From an uncultured Prevotella sp. (GTDB lineage Bacteria > Bacteroidota > Bacteroidia > Bacteroidales > Bacteroidaceae), in assembly GCA_900548585.1 (NCBI GenBank), contig URLI01000007.1, forward strand, positions 1 to 58,431: a stretch of DNA of 58,431 nt, read 5' to 3'. The notes under the pieces were generated by a model, which did not search any database, was not told the origin of the DNA, and saw only the letters and a program-made list of their open reading frames with translations. This document shows positions 41,736 through 51,292 of this stretch, in pieces (the first letter of the stretch is position 1; every line of letters begins with the position of its first letter). The translations under genes were made by a program, and so were the position numbers.

Positions 41736-42989
41736 ATGAGGACAAAGGAAATAAGGATAGAAGAATACGATTACGAACTGCCGGACAGCAGGATTGCAAA
41801 GTTCCCGCTGTCGCAGCGCGACCACAGCAAACTGCTGTTGTATGACAAAGGAAGGCTCGGTGAAGACGTTTTCTTCAATTTGCCGGAGCATATTCCCAGC
41901 GGGTCACTGATGATTTTCAACAACACCAGGGTGATACAGGCGCGACTGCATTTCCGCAAGCCGACAGGGGCATTGATAGAGGTATTCCTACTCGAGCCAT
42001 ACCAGCCTGCCGACTACGAGCGCATCTTCCAGCAACAGGAGTCATGTTCGTGGCTATGTATGATAGGCAACCTGAAGAAATGGAAGAGCGAGACGCTTGT
42101 CAGGGAGATTAACATAGACGGGAAGACCGTCTTGCTGAAGGCCGAGAAAAAGGAACGCCCGGAATCGTCGCAGTATGAGAACGTTCGTTTCTCGTGGGAT
42201 GCTGACGGGCTGTCGTTCAGCGAACTGCTCGAGGCAGTGGGCGAGCTCCCGATACCGCCATACCTGAACCGCGAGACGGAGGAGAGCGACAAGACGACAT
42301 ACCAGACCGTATATAGCAAGATAGAGGGCAGTGTTGCTGCGCCGACGGCGGGACTCCATTTCAGTGACGATGTGCTGAAGGCACTCGATGACAAAGGGGT
42401 GGAGCGTCAGGAGGTGACGTTGCACGTTGGCGCCGGTACGTTCAAGCCGGTGAAGGCGGACGAGATAGGCGACCACGAGATGCACACCGAGTACATCTGC
42501 GTTAAACGCATTGTGCTGGAAAGAATGATAGCCAAAGATGCAGATGTGGTTGCTGTGGGGACAACGAGCGTGAGGACTGTTGAGAGCCTGTATTATATAG
42601 GTTGCAAGATAGCTGCCTGTAAGGACATTCCCGAGGAGAAACTGCATGTCGGCCAATGGGAGCCATACGAGAGCAAATGTTTGCTGACACCGAAAGAGGC
42701 ATTGCAGGAAATAATAGACTACCTTGACCGCAACCAACTTGTGTCTCTGCATACCAGCACACAGATAATCATCGCACCTGGATATGATTATAAATATGTA
42801 AAGAGGCTGATAACAAACTTCCACCAGCCTAAAAGTACCCTGCTTCTCCTTGTCAGCGCGTTCCTAAAGGGACGCTGGCGCGAGGTTTACGACTATGCCA
42901 TCGGTCATGGTTTCCGTTTCCTGAGTTACGGCGACAGCAGTCTGCTTACCCCGCCTGACGACAACATGAATAATAACAAAGGCCTATGA
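41736..42989 (+). CDS. queA: S-adenosylmethionine:tRNA ribosyltransferase-isomerase
   Basis: QueA transfers and rearranges the ribose of SAM onto preQ1 in tRNA, the penultimate step to queuosine. The 417-aa protein contains the family motifs (YDYELPDSRIAKFPLSQRDHSKLL, IFNNTRVIQARL, SVAAPTAGLHFSDD, LHVGAGTFKPV, TTSVRTVESL, NFHQPKSTLLLLVSAF). It is longer than the E. coli enzyme (356 aa) but lies within what is seen in Bacteroidota. The stop overlaps the nadE start by 4 bp. Confidence 0.95.
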   Translation: MRTKEIRIEEYDYELPDSRIAKFPLSQRDHSKLLLYDKGRLGEDVFFNLPEHIPSGSLMIFNNTRVIQARLHFRKPTGALIEVFLLEPYQPADYERIFQQQESCSWLCMIGNLKKWKSETLVREINIDGKTVLLKAEKKERPESSQYENVRFSWDADGLSFSELLEAVGELPIPPYLNRETEESDKTTYQTVYSKIEGSVAAPTAGLHFSDDVLKALDDKGVERQEVTLHVGAGTFKPVKADEIGDHEMHTEYICVKRIVLERMIAKDADVVAVGTTSVRTVESLYYIGCKIAACKDIPEEKLHVGQWEPYESKCLLTPKEALQEIIDYLDRNQLVSLHTSTQIIIAPGYDYKYVKRLITNFHQPKSTLLLLVSAFLKGRWREVYDYAIGHGFRFLSYGDSSLLTPPDDNMNNNKGL

Positions 42990-44926
42990 AATACGGATTT
43001 GTAACAGTGGCATCGGCAATACCATCGGTAAGGGTTGCTGATGTGAAATATAACACAGACGAGACAATAAGGATTATCGACGAGGCAGACGCCAAGGGCG
43101 TGGAGTTCGTTGTTTTCCCGGAACTGGGCATAACGTCATATTCATGTCAGGATCTTTTCCGTCAGCAAGTGCTGCTTGACGGGGCAGAGCGCGGCGTGCG
43201 CATGATTGCGGAACACTGCGCGGCATCAGACATAGTAGCAATAATAGGTGCCCCCGTTGCCGTCGGCTCAATGTTGATCAACTGTGCCGTGGTCATTCAG
43301 CATGGCAGCATACTTGGTATCGTTGCAAAGACATTCTTGCCAAACTATTCTGAGTTTTACGAAAAGCGGTGGTTCGCTTCTTCCAGGGACATTGCATACG
43401 AAACAACGATTGAGTATGCAGGGCAAATGGTTGATATTTCCCCGCGCACAACGCTGTTCCGCACCAGCTGCGGTGTAACATTTGGAATCGAGTTGTGCGA
43501 GGATCTGTGGGCTCCGCTGCCACCGAGCAGCAACCTTGCTGTTTCCGGTGCGGACATCATATTCAACCTATCGGCATCAGACGAACTTACAGGCAAGCAC
43601 GAATACTTGCTCAACCTCGTGTCACAGCAGAGCGCGCGCAATATATGTGGATATGTATATAGTGCGTGCGGCTTTGGCGAAAGCACGCAGGATGTCGTGT
43701 TCGCAGGCAATGCCTTTGTTTGCGAAAATGGCAAGATGCTTGCCGCCGCCAGACGCTTCTCTATTGAGCCACAACTTGTTGTCGCGCAGATAGACGTGGA
43801 ACGCATGCGGGCTGAACGGCGCCTCAACAATACATTTACTGCGGCAGAGGCGCAATTAAATGACAGGCCGAGGATTGTGGAGTGTATGGCAACGCGCCGC
43901 GACAATGACAAATTCCACCTTTTACGCGCCATCTGTCCCACACCGTTCGTACCGTCGGAAGAGATACTGCAGGACAGGTGCGACGAGATTTTCGGCATAC
44001 AGGTGATGGGACTTGCAAAGCGTCTTGTGCATACAGGGTGCAAACGTGTCGTGCTCGGCATCAGTGGAGGACTTGACAGCACGCTCGCTCTACTCGTTTG
44101 CGTAAAGACATTCGACAAACTGGGAATGCCTCGTAAAGGCATTCTCGGCGTGACTATGCCAGGTTTTGGTACAACCGACCGTACATACCGCAACGCCGTC
44201 TCGCTGATGAAATCGCTTGGCATCGAAATGCGTGAAATAAATATTTCCGATGCCGTTATCCAGCACTTCAAGGACATCGGGCACGACATTGACGAGCATG
44301 ATGTAACCTACGAGAACTCGCAGGCACGCGAGCGCACACAGATACTGATGGATCTTAGCAACAAGGAAGGCGCGCTGGTCATAGGCACGGGCGACCTGTC
44401 GGAACTGGCACTCGGATGGGCCACCTACAACGGCGACCATATTTCCATGTACGGTGTTAATTCGAGCATTCCCAAGACGCTGATACGCTACCTCGTGAGA
44501 AGCGTGGCAACGGATGCCGGCATCGACGAGGCATCGCGTGCCACACTGCTCGACATCATAGACACTCCTATAAGTCCTGAACTGACACCTGCCGACGATG
44601 AAGGCAAGATCAGTCAGAAGACTGAGCAAATCGTGGGGCCATACGAACTGCATGACTTCTTCCTGTACTACATGCTGCGCTTCGGTTTCTCGCCAGACAA
44701 GATACTATTTCTCGCAAGGCACGCTTTCGGGACTGGGACAGTGAGGGAGAAGTACGACGATGAAACGATAAGGCACTGGTTGGGAGTGTTCATGCGTCGT
44801 TTCTTCTCGCAGCAGTTCAAGCGGTCGTGCCTTCCCGATGGACCGAAAGTGGGCAGTGTGAGTCTCAGCCCTCGTGGCGACTGGCGTATGCCGTCAGACG
44901 CTTCAGGCAATTCGTGGAGCGTTTAG
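42986..44926 (+). CDS. nadE: Glutamine-dependent NAD+ synthetase
   Basis: The 646-aa enzyme converts deamido-NAD to NAD using glutamine as the ammonia source. The N-terminal nitrilase-type glutaminase domain has the Glu-Lys-Cys triad (E44 in FPELGITSY, K near 115 in AKTFLPNYSEFY, C near 171 in ELCEDLW). The C-terminal synthetase domain has the P-loop SGGLDST (about 359-365) and GTGDLSELALGWATYNGDH. Both active sites look complete. It shares ATGA with queA, so translation is coupled. Confidence 0.97.
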   Translation: MKYGFVTVASAIPSVRVADVKYNTDETIRIIDEADAKGVEFVVFPELGITSYSCQDLFRQQVLLDGAERGVRMIAEHCAASDIVAIIGAPVAVGSMLINCAVVIQHGSILGIVAKTFLPNYSEFYEKRWFASSRDIAYETTIEYAGQMVDISPRTTLFRTSCGVTFGIELCEDLWAPLPPSSNLAVSGADIIFNLSASDELTGKHEYLLNLVSQQSARNICGYVYSACGFGESTQDVVFAGNAFVCENGKMLAAARRFSIEPQLVVAQIDVERMRAERRLNNTFTAAEAQLNDRPRIVECMATRRDNDKFHLLRAICPTPFVPSEEILQDRCDEIFGIQVMGLAKRLVHTGCKRVVLGISGGLDSTLALLVCVKTFDKLGMPRKGILGVTMPGFGTTDRTYRNAVSLMKSLGIEMREINISDAVIQHFKDIGHDIDEHDVTYENSQARERTQILMDLSNKEGALVIGTGDLSELALGWATYNGDHISMYGVNSSIPKTLIRYLVRSVATDAGIDEASRATLLDIIDTPISPELTPADDEGKISQKTEQIVGPYELHDFFLYYMLRFGFSPDKILFLARHAFGTGTVREKYDDETIRHWLGVFMRRFFSQQFKRSCLPDGPKVGSVSLSPRGDWRMPSDASGNSWSV

Positions 44927-44956
44927 CATAGTGGCGGTTGTATATCTTTTGCCGAT

Positions 44957-45044
44957 AAAATCGCCGTATTTGGTTAGTAAAATCGCCGTGTTTGGTGAGT
45001 AAAATCGCCGTATTTGCTTCCCAATTACGCCGTATTTGCAAGTC
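44957..45044. repeat. 22-bp tandem repeat array, locus 2
   Basis: Four units (44957, 44979, 45001, 45023) repeat with an exact 22-bp period. The core is TCGCCGTATTTG after AAAA or AATT, so it matches the locus 1 core at most positions (TCGnCGTnTTTG). It fills the gap between nadE and the glucosaminidase gene. Confidence 0.95.
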
Positions 45045-45084
45045 AGATTGGTATCAAACAAAGAAATATTAACAATAATACGTC

Positions 45085-45984
45085 ATGCAGAAGCATATAA
45101 CTTGTATAGCGTTGCTCATTCTGTCGTGTTACTTGCATTGCACAGCACAAGGACAGATACTCAATTCTGCATATATCAAATATATAGACAGATATTCATG
45201 TCTCGCGGTGGAGCAGATGCAGCTGCACGGCATACCGGCGAGCATAACTCTCGCGCAGGGTCTGATAGAGAGTGGAGCGGGGCAGAGTGAACTGGCACGC
45301 AACGGCAACAATCATTTCGGTATAAAGTGTCATGGCTGGATGGGAAGGACAGTCTATCACGATGACGACCTGTCCGGTGAGTGTTTCCGTGCATACGACA
45401 ATGTGCGGCAGAGTTATGAAGACCACAGCATGTTCCTCGTAAACGGCCGCCGTTACCGAAGTCTTTTCTCGCTGTCGCCTGGCGATTACCGTGGATGGGC
45501 GATAGGGCTTAAGGCTGCCGGATATGCTACAAACCCGTCATACGCCGATATGCTGATACGGATTATTGAGCAGTACAGGCTATACGAATTCGACGGTAGT
45601 GTAAAAAGACCAGCCATACCTGTAGAAACAAAAGAGGAAGAATTCAAGGTGCAGATGTGCAACGGAACTCCTTACGTTGTTGCGAGGCGCGGTGAGACAC
45701 TGCGATCCGTAAGTGAGATGACGGGGGTGTCTGTGAGACGATTGGCAAAGTATAACGAGATGGCACGGAACTCAGTGCTGAGACAAGGCGCACCGATATA
45801 TCTCGAGAGGAAGCCGAAGCGTGCCTCAAGGGTTTACCGTGGCGTGTATCACGAGGTGGTGGCAGGCGAGAGCATGCACTCCATAGCACAGAAGTATGCC
45901 ATGCGTGTCGGGACGCTCTACAGGATAAATAACCTGCCGCCGGAGTATGGTATAAAGGTTGGCGACAAACTGCGAATACGTTGA
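45085..45984 (+). CDS. Glucosaminidase-domain peptidoglycan hydrolase with two LysM domains
   Basis: The 299-aa protein has a signal peptide (cut near CTAQG), an N-acetylglucosaminidase/FlgJ-like domain (about 30-165; the catalytic Glu is in AQGLIESGAGQSELA, with NNHFGIKCH), and two LysM repeats (about 190-235 and 250-297; YVVARRGETLRSVSEMTGVS and HEVVAGESMHSIAQKYAM). It is expected to cut glycan strands in the periplasm during growth or division. It starts 40 bp after the 22-bp repeat array. No other gene shares its unit. Confidence 0.93.
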   Translation: MQKHITCIALLILSCYLHCTAQGQILNSAYIKYIDRYSCLAVEQMQLHGIPASITLAQGLIESGAGQSELARNGNNHFGIKCHGWMGRTVYHDDDLSGECFRAYDNVRQSYEDHSMFLVNGRRYRSLFSLSPGDYRGWAIGLKAAGYATNPSYADMLIRIIEQYRLYEFDGSVKRPAIPVETKEEEFKVQMCNGTPYVVARRGETLRSVSEMTGVSVRRLAKYNEMARNSVLRQGAPIYLERKPKRASRVYRGVYHEVVAGESMHSIAQKYAMRVGTLYRINNLPPEYGIKVGDKLRIR

Positions 45985-46062
45985 ACTGTAAAGACCGCCA
46001 TTCGTTTTGCCTCAAGTGCCAACTCTTTTTATGGCATACGCGCAATTTTAGGCGCAAATGTT

Positions 46063-46092
46063 TTTGTAATTGTGAAAAAAGTATTAACTTTG
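46063..46092 (+). promoter_or_regulatory. Promoter of gyrA
   Basis: TTTG (46063-46066), an 18-bp spacer and TAACTTTG (46085-46092) fit the Bacteroidota consensus one base short. The gyrA ATG is 84 bp downstream. Confidence 0.6.
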
Positions 46093-46175
46093 CCATGTTA
46101 TAAAGGTTCGCAAAACGTCAGAAAGACGCTGAAACAGGCCTCTGCGGGCATTTTTAATGAATTTAACAATATAAT

Positions 46176-48833
46176 ATGATGGACGAAAATCAGACATTTG
46201 ATCAGGACAGAATTATAAAAATCAATATCGAGGAGGAGATGAAGTCATCCTATATCGACTATTCTATGTCGGTGATTGTGGCGCGCGCCCTGCCGGACGT
46301 GCGTGATGGCTTCAAACCTGTGCACCGCCGCATACTTTACGGAATGAAAGGTATAAATAACGTCAGTTCGCAGCCGTACAAGAAATGCGCGCGCGTGGTG
46401 GGCGAGGTGCTTGGCAAGTACCACCCGCATGGCGACAGTTCGGTTTATGGCGCACTCGTCCGCATGGGACAGGAATGGAACATGCGCTACACGCTCGTTG
46501 ACGGACAGGGGAACTTCGGGTCTGTGGACGGTGACTCTCCAGCAGCCATGAGATATACCGAGTGCCGCCTTTCCAAGATGGGCGAGCAGATAATGGACGA
46601 CATTGAGAAGGACACCGTTGACATGGTGAACAACTTTGACGACTCGCTCACAGAACCGAGCGTGATGCCGACGAAAATACCAAACCTGCTTGTAAATGGC
46701 GGAAACGGTATTGCCGTGGGTATGGCGACGAACATTCCGACACACAACCTTGGTGAGGTTATCGACGGGTGCTGCGCATATATCGACAATCCTGACATTG
46801 ACACTGATGGGCTGATGAAATACATACCTGCTCCAGACTTTCCCACGGGGGCGTACATATATGGCCTGCAGGGTGTAAGAGAGGCTTACGAGACTGGACG
46901 CGGGCGGATAATGATGCGCGCCAAGGCAGAGATAGAGAGCGATGAGAACCACGACAAGATTGTAATAACGGAGATACCCTACGGGGTGAACAAGGCGCAA
47001 CTTATAGAATATATTGCGGATCTGGTGAAAGACGGACGGCTCGAAGGAATTTCCAATGCCAATGACGAGACTGGCCGCCAGGGTATGCGCATCGTAATAG
47101 ACATAAAGAGAGACGCAAACGCGAACGTCATTCTCAACAAATTGTTCAAGATGACCGCGCTGCAGAGTTCGTTCTCTGTGAATAACATTGCACTGGTGCC
47201 AAGTCGCAGCGACCATTCCAAACTATACCCGCGCCTGCTAACTCTGCGTGAGTGCATAGGGTATTTTGTGGATCACAGACACGAGGTGACAATACGGCGC
47301 ACGCAGTTCGACCTTAAGAAGGCAAGGGAACGCGCGCATATCCTCAAGGGTCTGATAATTGCGTGCGACAACATCGATGAGGTGGTGCGTATCATACGCA
47401 GTTCCAGGACACCGTCCGATGCCCAGCGTAATCTTGAAAAACGCTTTGAACTCGACGAACTGCAGTCGAAGGCCATCGTAGACATGCGCCTGTCGCAGCT
47501 GACCGGGCTCCGAATGGATCAGCTTCACGCCGAATATGACGAACTGATGAGGCAGATTGATTACCTGCAGAGCATTCTTGACGACCCGGAACTGTGCAAG
47601 AAGGTAATGAAAGACGAACTCCGCGAGATAAAGGAAAAATATGGCGACGAGCGGCGCACGCAGATCGTGCCTGACGAACACGAGTTCAATGCCGAGGACT
47701 TCTATCCCAACGACCCGGTGGTAATCACCGTTAGCCATCTCGGATACATCAAGCGCACGCCACTGTCAGACTTCCGCGAGCAGTCAAGGGGAGGAGTCGG
47801 AAGCAAGGGAGCGAAGAGCCGTGACCAGGACTTCACAGAGTATATATATCCTGCAACGATGCACCAGACCATGATGTTCTTCACGAAGAAAGGTCGCTGC
47901 TACTGGCTAAAGTGCTACGACATACCGGAAGGTGACAAGAACTCGAAGGGAAGGGCAATACAGAACATGCTAAACATTGATGCCGACGACCAAGTGACAG
48001 CGTTCATGCGGCTGCAAAACAATGGGCTGAGCGATGAGGAATTCATAAACTCACACAATGTTGTGTTTGCCACGAAGAATGGTTTGGTCAAGAAAACGCT
48101 GCTCGAGGCATATTCACGTCCACGTGCCAACGGTGTCATTGCGATAAACATAAATGAGGGTGACGAGGTCGTTGATGTCAGACTGACAGACGGACATAAC
48201 GAACTTATCATGGCCAACCGTAATGGCCGGGCCGTTAGGTTCAACGAGGGCGCGGTCCGCGTGATGGGACGTGTGGCAACCGGTGTAAGGGGAATGCGCC
48301 TTGACGATGGCGACGATGCCGTGGTGGGCATGGTGGTTGTCAACAAACCCGAGGAGGAAACGATAATGGTTGTCAGCGAGAATGGCTACGGCAAACGTTC
48401 ACAGGTGGAGGAATACCGTGTGACAAACCGTGGAACAAAGGGCGTAAAGACGTTGAATATCACGGAAAAGACAGGGCGTCTCGTGGCGATAAAGAACGTG
48501 AACGACGAGAACGATCTTATGATAATCAACAAAAGCGGCATCACGATAAGGCTTGCGGTCAGGGAGTGCAGGGTCATGGGCAGGAACACCCAGGGCGTGA
48601 GGTTGATAAACCTGGCAAAGAAAAACGATGTCATAGCAAGCGTGTGCAAGGTGATGAGTTCTGACGACGAGGCGGTAGCCGAGCATAAGAGCCGTGAGAC
48701 ATTTGCGCGGAACAATGAAGCTTTCAAGACAGAGACAGGACAGCCGGAAGGCATTGCAGGACACACAGATGCAGAGGATATTACAGATGCCACCTTGGTT
48801 GATTTCGGTGAGAACGAAGAAGATAATAAGTAA
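46176..48833 (+). CDS. gyrA: DNA gyrase subunit A
   Basis: GyrA is the DNA-cutting and rejoining subunit of the type II topoisomerase that adds negative supercoils. The 885-aa protein has the winged-helix/tower N-terminal domain with the catalytic tyrosine Y127 (MRYTECR), the quinolone-resistance region HPHGDSSVYGALVRM with a Ser at 88 (the sensitive-type residue), a coiled coil, and a C-terminal beta-pinwheel with the GyrA-box (QSRGGVGSKG). The C-terminal tail (about 835-885) is acidic. gyrB is not in this window. Confidence 0.98.
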   Translation: MMDENQTFDQDRIIKINIEEEMKSSYIDYSMSVIVARALPDVRDGFKPVHRRILYGMKGINNVSSQPYKKCARVVGEVLGKYHPHGDSSVYGALVRMGQEWNMRYTLVDGQGNFGSVDGDSPAAMRYTECRLSKMGEQIMDDIEKDTVDMVNNFDDSLTEPSVMPTKIPNLLVNGGNGIAVGMATNIPTHNLGEVIDGCCAYIDNPDIDTDGLMKYIPAPDFPTGAYIYGLQGVREAYETGRGRIMMRAKAEIESDENHDKIVITEIPYGVNKAQLIEYIADLVKDGRLEGISNANDETGRQGMRIVIDIKRDANANVILNKLFKMTALQSSFSVNNIALVPSRSDHSKLYPRLLTLRECIGYFVDHRHEVTIRRTQFDLKKARERAHILKGLIIACDNIDEVVRIIRSSRTPSDAQRNLEKRFELDELQSKAIVDMRLSQLTGLRMDQLHAEYDELMRQIDYLQSILDDPELCKKVMKDELREIKEKYGDERRTQIVPDEHEFNAEDFYPNDPVVITVSHLGYIKRTPLSDFREQSRGGVGSKGAKSRDQDFTEYIYPATMHQTMMFFTKKGRCYWLKCYDIPEGDKNSKGRAIQNMLNIDADDQVTAFMRLQNNGLSDEEFINSHNVVFATKNGLVKKTLLEAYSRPRANGVIAININEGDEVVDVRLTDGHNELIMANRNGRAVRFNEGAVRVMGRVATGVRGMRLDDGDDAVVGMVVVNKPEEETIMVVSENGYGKRSQVEEYRVTNRGTKGVKTLNITEKTGRLVAIKNVNDENDLMIINKSGITIRLAVRECRVMGRNTQGVRLINLAKKNDVIASVCKVMSSDDEAVAEHKSRETFARNNEAFKTETGQPEGIAGHTDAEDITDATLVDFGENEEDNK

Positions 48834-48866
48834 AGAAATAGTATCAACTTTTTAAAATTAATTGTT

Positions 48867-50036
48867 ATGAAAAAATTAATTATGATGGCGGTTGCTGCCC
48901 TGTTTGCTGCATCAGCCAATGCACAGACAGACATCGTAAAGATGGTCAAGAAAGCGAAGACGTACGGTGATGCCATGCAACTCGTAAATCAGGGAGTTGA
49001 TGCCCTGAGCAAAGAGGATAAGGCCAAGGTGTTCTCCAAGGTGTGCGACCTTGCTGCGAAGGAGTTCTCAAGCGAGGAGGACAACTACATCAAGAAAGAC
49101 AAAAACCCTGCCGGGTTCGATGCCAGCAAGGTTTATTCGGCTGCACAGAATTTCATCAGTTCTTCCATAACTCTGCGTAACATTGACCCCAAGGCAACGG
49201 TGAAGTATATCGACCAAGTCAACAAGGCGCGTGCAATCATGCTTGATGCAGGACAGGAAGGCCTTGATGCAAAGGACTACGGCAAGGTTGTATCGACGCT
49301 CGGCCTGTATGTTGATGGCGCAGAGGTAGTTTACGACGGCAAGGTGGAGATGGATCCCAATGTACCGCAGATAGCATATTTCACGACATACGGCGCTTCT
49401 GAGATCAATGACCTGAAGAGCGTGCAGAAATATTCGACTTATGCCCTCAATGACTCGACATACGGTGACAAGTCTATGTTCCTTCTGCTGTCGGCTATGG
49501 AGAAGCAGGTAAAGACAAAGGAAGACTCCGTGCAGTTCGTACAGACCATGAAGGGCTATATTGGCAAGTATCCTGACGGCAAGGCAGATGATGCAGTGCT
49601 TGGCAAGATTGTGACTTTCTATTCCGCACCTCAGTATGCCGGTGAGATAGAGAAAATCCTCAATGATGCCATTGCTGCCAATGCCAACAACAAAATGGCA
49701 TGGGCATTGAAAGGTCAGACCGAACTATTCAACAACAAATACGATGATGCCATCGAGGCAAACAAGAAGGCACTCGAGATTGACGAAAAATACACCCAGG
49801 TGCGTTTCAACCTCGCTGCAAGCCAGAGAGAGAAGGGCATGGCACTGATAGACAAGGCCGGAGGAACTTTAACTGAAGAGGCAAAGGCTTTGATCAACGA
49901 GGCTCTTGAAAACCTCAAAATTGTTCGCGAGCAAGACCCAAACCACGAACTCGTACAGTGGAAATACCCAATGGTACAGTGCTATTACATACTTGGCGAC
50001 AATGCCAAGGTTGAGGAAATACAGGCTTTGCCGTAA
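48867..50036 (+). CDS. Exported TPR protein
   Basis: The 389-aa protein has a signal peptide (cut near ANAQT). Its C-terminal half contains TPR units (GQTELFNNKYDDAIEANKKALEIDEKYTQVRFNLA at about 280-315, then NEALENLKIVREQDPNHELVQWKYP). The N-terminal part is helical. The mature protein is likely periplasmic or outer-membrane bound. It is 33 bp after gyrA and 30 bp before a second TPR gene. Its partner is unknown. Confidence 0.88.
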   Translation: MKKLIMMAVAALFAASANAQTDIVKMVKKAKTYGDAMQLVNQGVDALSKEDKAKVFSKVCDLAAKEFSSEEDNYIKKDKNPAGFDASKVYSAAQNFISSSITLRNIDPKATVKYIDQVNKARAIMLDAGQEGLDAKDYGKVVSTLGLYVDGAEVVYDGKVEMDPNVPQIAYFTTYGASEINDLKSVQKYSTYALNDSTYGDKSMFLLLSAMEKQVKTKEDSVQFVQTMKGYIGKYPDGKADDAVLGKIVTFYSAPQYAGEIEKILNDAIAANANNKMAWALKGQTELFNNKYDDAIEANKKALEIDEKYTQVRFNLAASQREKGMALIDKAGGTLTEEAKALINEALENLKIVREQDPNHELVQWKYPMVQCYYILGDNAKVEEIQALP

Positions 50037-50066
50037 ATCTGAAATATAAAGCATTACGAAAAAAGT

Positions 50067-51275
50067 ATGACACATAGGAAGTATTTGTTTCTTACAATGC
50101 TTCTCTTGATGACAACAAGTCCGTGCTTGAACGCTCAGAAAAAGGAGATTGCTCAGGCACGGGCTTATATAAAGAGCGGCAAGAATCTTGACAAGGCTGA
50201 GGAGTCAATGAGAAAATTGCTCACTGACAGCAGCAATGCCGGCAATGTCAAGATATATATGACGCTCGCGGAATCCGTAAAAAAGCAGTATGAGCAGATA
50301 AACGAAAAATTGTATCTGCGCCAGCCGTATGACACGGCGGCTTTTTTCAATACTGCCGGTAGGATGTTCGCCGCATTCGAGAAATTGGATAGTGTCCTCG
50401 TCAAGCATGGAAGGAAGAGGGGTTTGGCAGGGAAGACAAGATCCAAGAATGCGGAATACCTTAAAGCATACAGGGCAAACCTGTATAACGGAGGGGTATA
50501 TTTCCTTAGGAACAATGATTTCTCAAAGGCTTTTCAGATGTTTCAGAAATATCTTGACTGCCGGACGCAGCCATTGTTTGCCAGTAGCGGTCTTGATTCA
50601 ACGGATGTCCTTGTCCCTATGGCGGCATCACGTGCGTTGTACTGCGGCTACAGGCTGCACGACACTTCCATTGTCCTCCGTTGCCGGAATCTCGCAATGA
50701 AGGACACGCTAATGCTCGAGCGCACGTTGCAATATTTGTCTGAGACATATTCATTTATGGGAGACACGGCGGAATATGTCGCCACGCTCCACAATGGCAT
50801 CGACCGTTTCCCGCAATCGGATTATTTCTTTACGCATCTGATGGACTATTACAGCAGCATTTCTGATTATGACACTGCATTAAGGATTGCAGACGATGCT
50901 ATTGCAAATGATAGTTGTGGATTGCTGTATCTGTATGCGAAAAGCAACATAATGCTCAATATCGGTGAATATGAGGATTGCATACGGTTGTGCGACAGAA
51001 TTATCTCTATTAACGATTCCTTGCCAGAGGCGTATTACAATGCCGGTATTTCCTGCCTCAAAATAGCTTTGTCAATGGAAAAGGGGCGTGTGGGCAAAAA
51101 GAAGAAACAGCGTATAAGGGATTGGTATTCACGCTCGTTGTCTTATATGGAGAAATACAGGGCAATGTGTCCGGAGGACAAGGACAATTGGGCTGCGGCA
51201 TTGTATAACATTTATCTTAACCTAAATATGGGCAAGGAGTTTGAGGAAATAAACGCCTTGCTCAGGAAGCCATAG
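50067..51275 (+). CDS. Exported TPR protein
   Basis: The 402-aa protein has a signal peptide (cut near LNAQK) and tetratricopeptide-like helices through the body (DKAEESMRKLLTDSSN, NDFSKAFQMFQKYLDCR, YDTALRIADDAIANDSCG, EYEDCIRLCDRIISINDSLPEAYYNAGISCL). It follows the first TPR gene by 30 bp on the same strand. They probably form one unit, and the second differs by having a basic segment (GRVGKKKKQRIRDWY) near residue 340. The function is unknown. Confidence 0.85.
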   Translation: MTHRKYLFLTMLLLMTTSPCLNAQKKEIAQARAYIKSGKNLDKAEESMRKLLTDSSNAGNVKIYMTLAESVKKQYEQINEKLYLRQPYDTAAFFNTAGRMFAAFEKLDSVLVKHGRKRGLAGKTRSKNAEYLKAYRANLYNGGVYFLRNNDFSKAFQMFQKYLDCRTQPLFASSGLDSTDVLVPMAASRALYCGYRLHDTSIVLRCRNLAMKDTLMLERTLQYLSETYSFMGDTAEYVATLHNGIDRFPQSDYFFTHLMDYYSSISDYDTALRIADDAIANDSCGLLYLYAKSNIMLNIGEYEDCIRLCDRIISINDSLPEAYYNAGISCLKIALSMEKGRVGKKKKQRIRDWYSRSLSYMEKYRAMCPEDKDNWAAALYNIYLNLNMGKEFEEINALLRKP

Positions 51276-51292
51276 TGTCGTTTGGCGGAACG

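Noticed and set aside
43357..44289. 310-codon minus-strand frame in nadE
   Set aside because: Antisense shadow of nadE with intact active sites.
44957..45044. CRISPR array at the second repeat locus
   Set aside because: Same contiguous 22-bp units without spacers.
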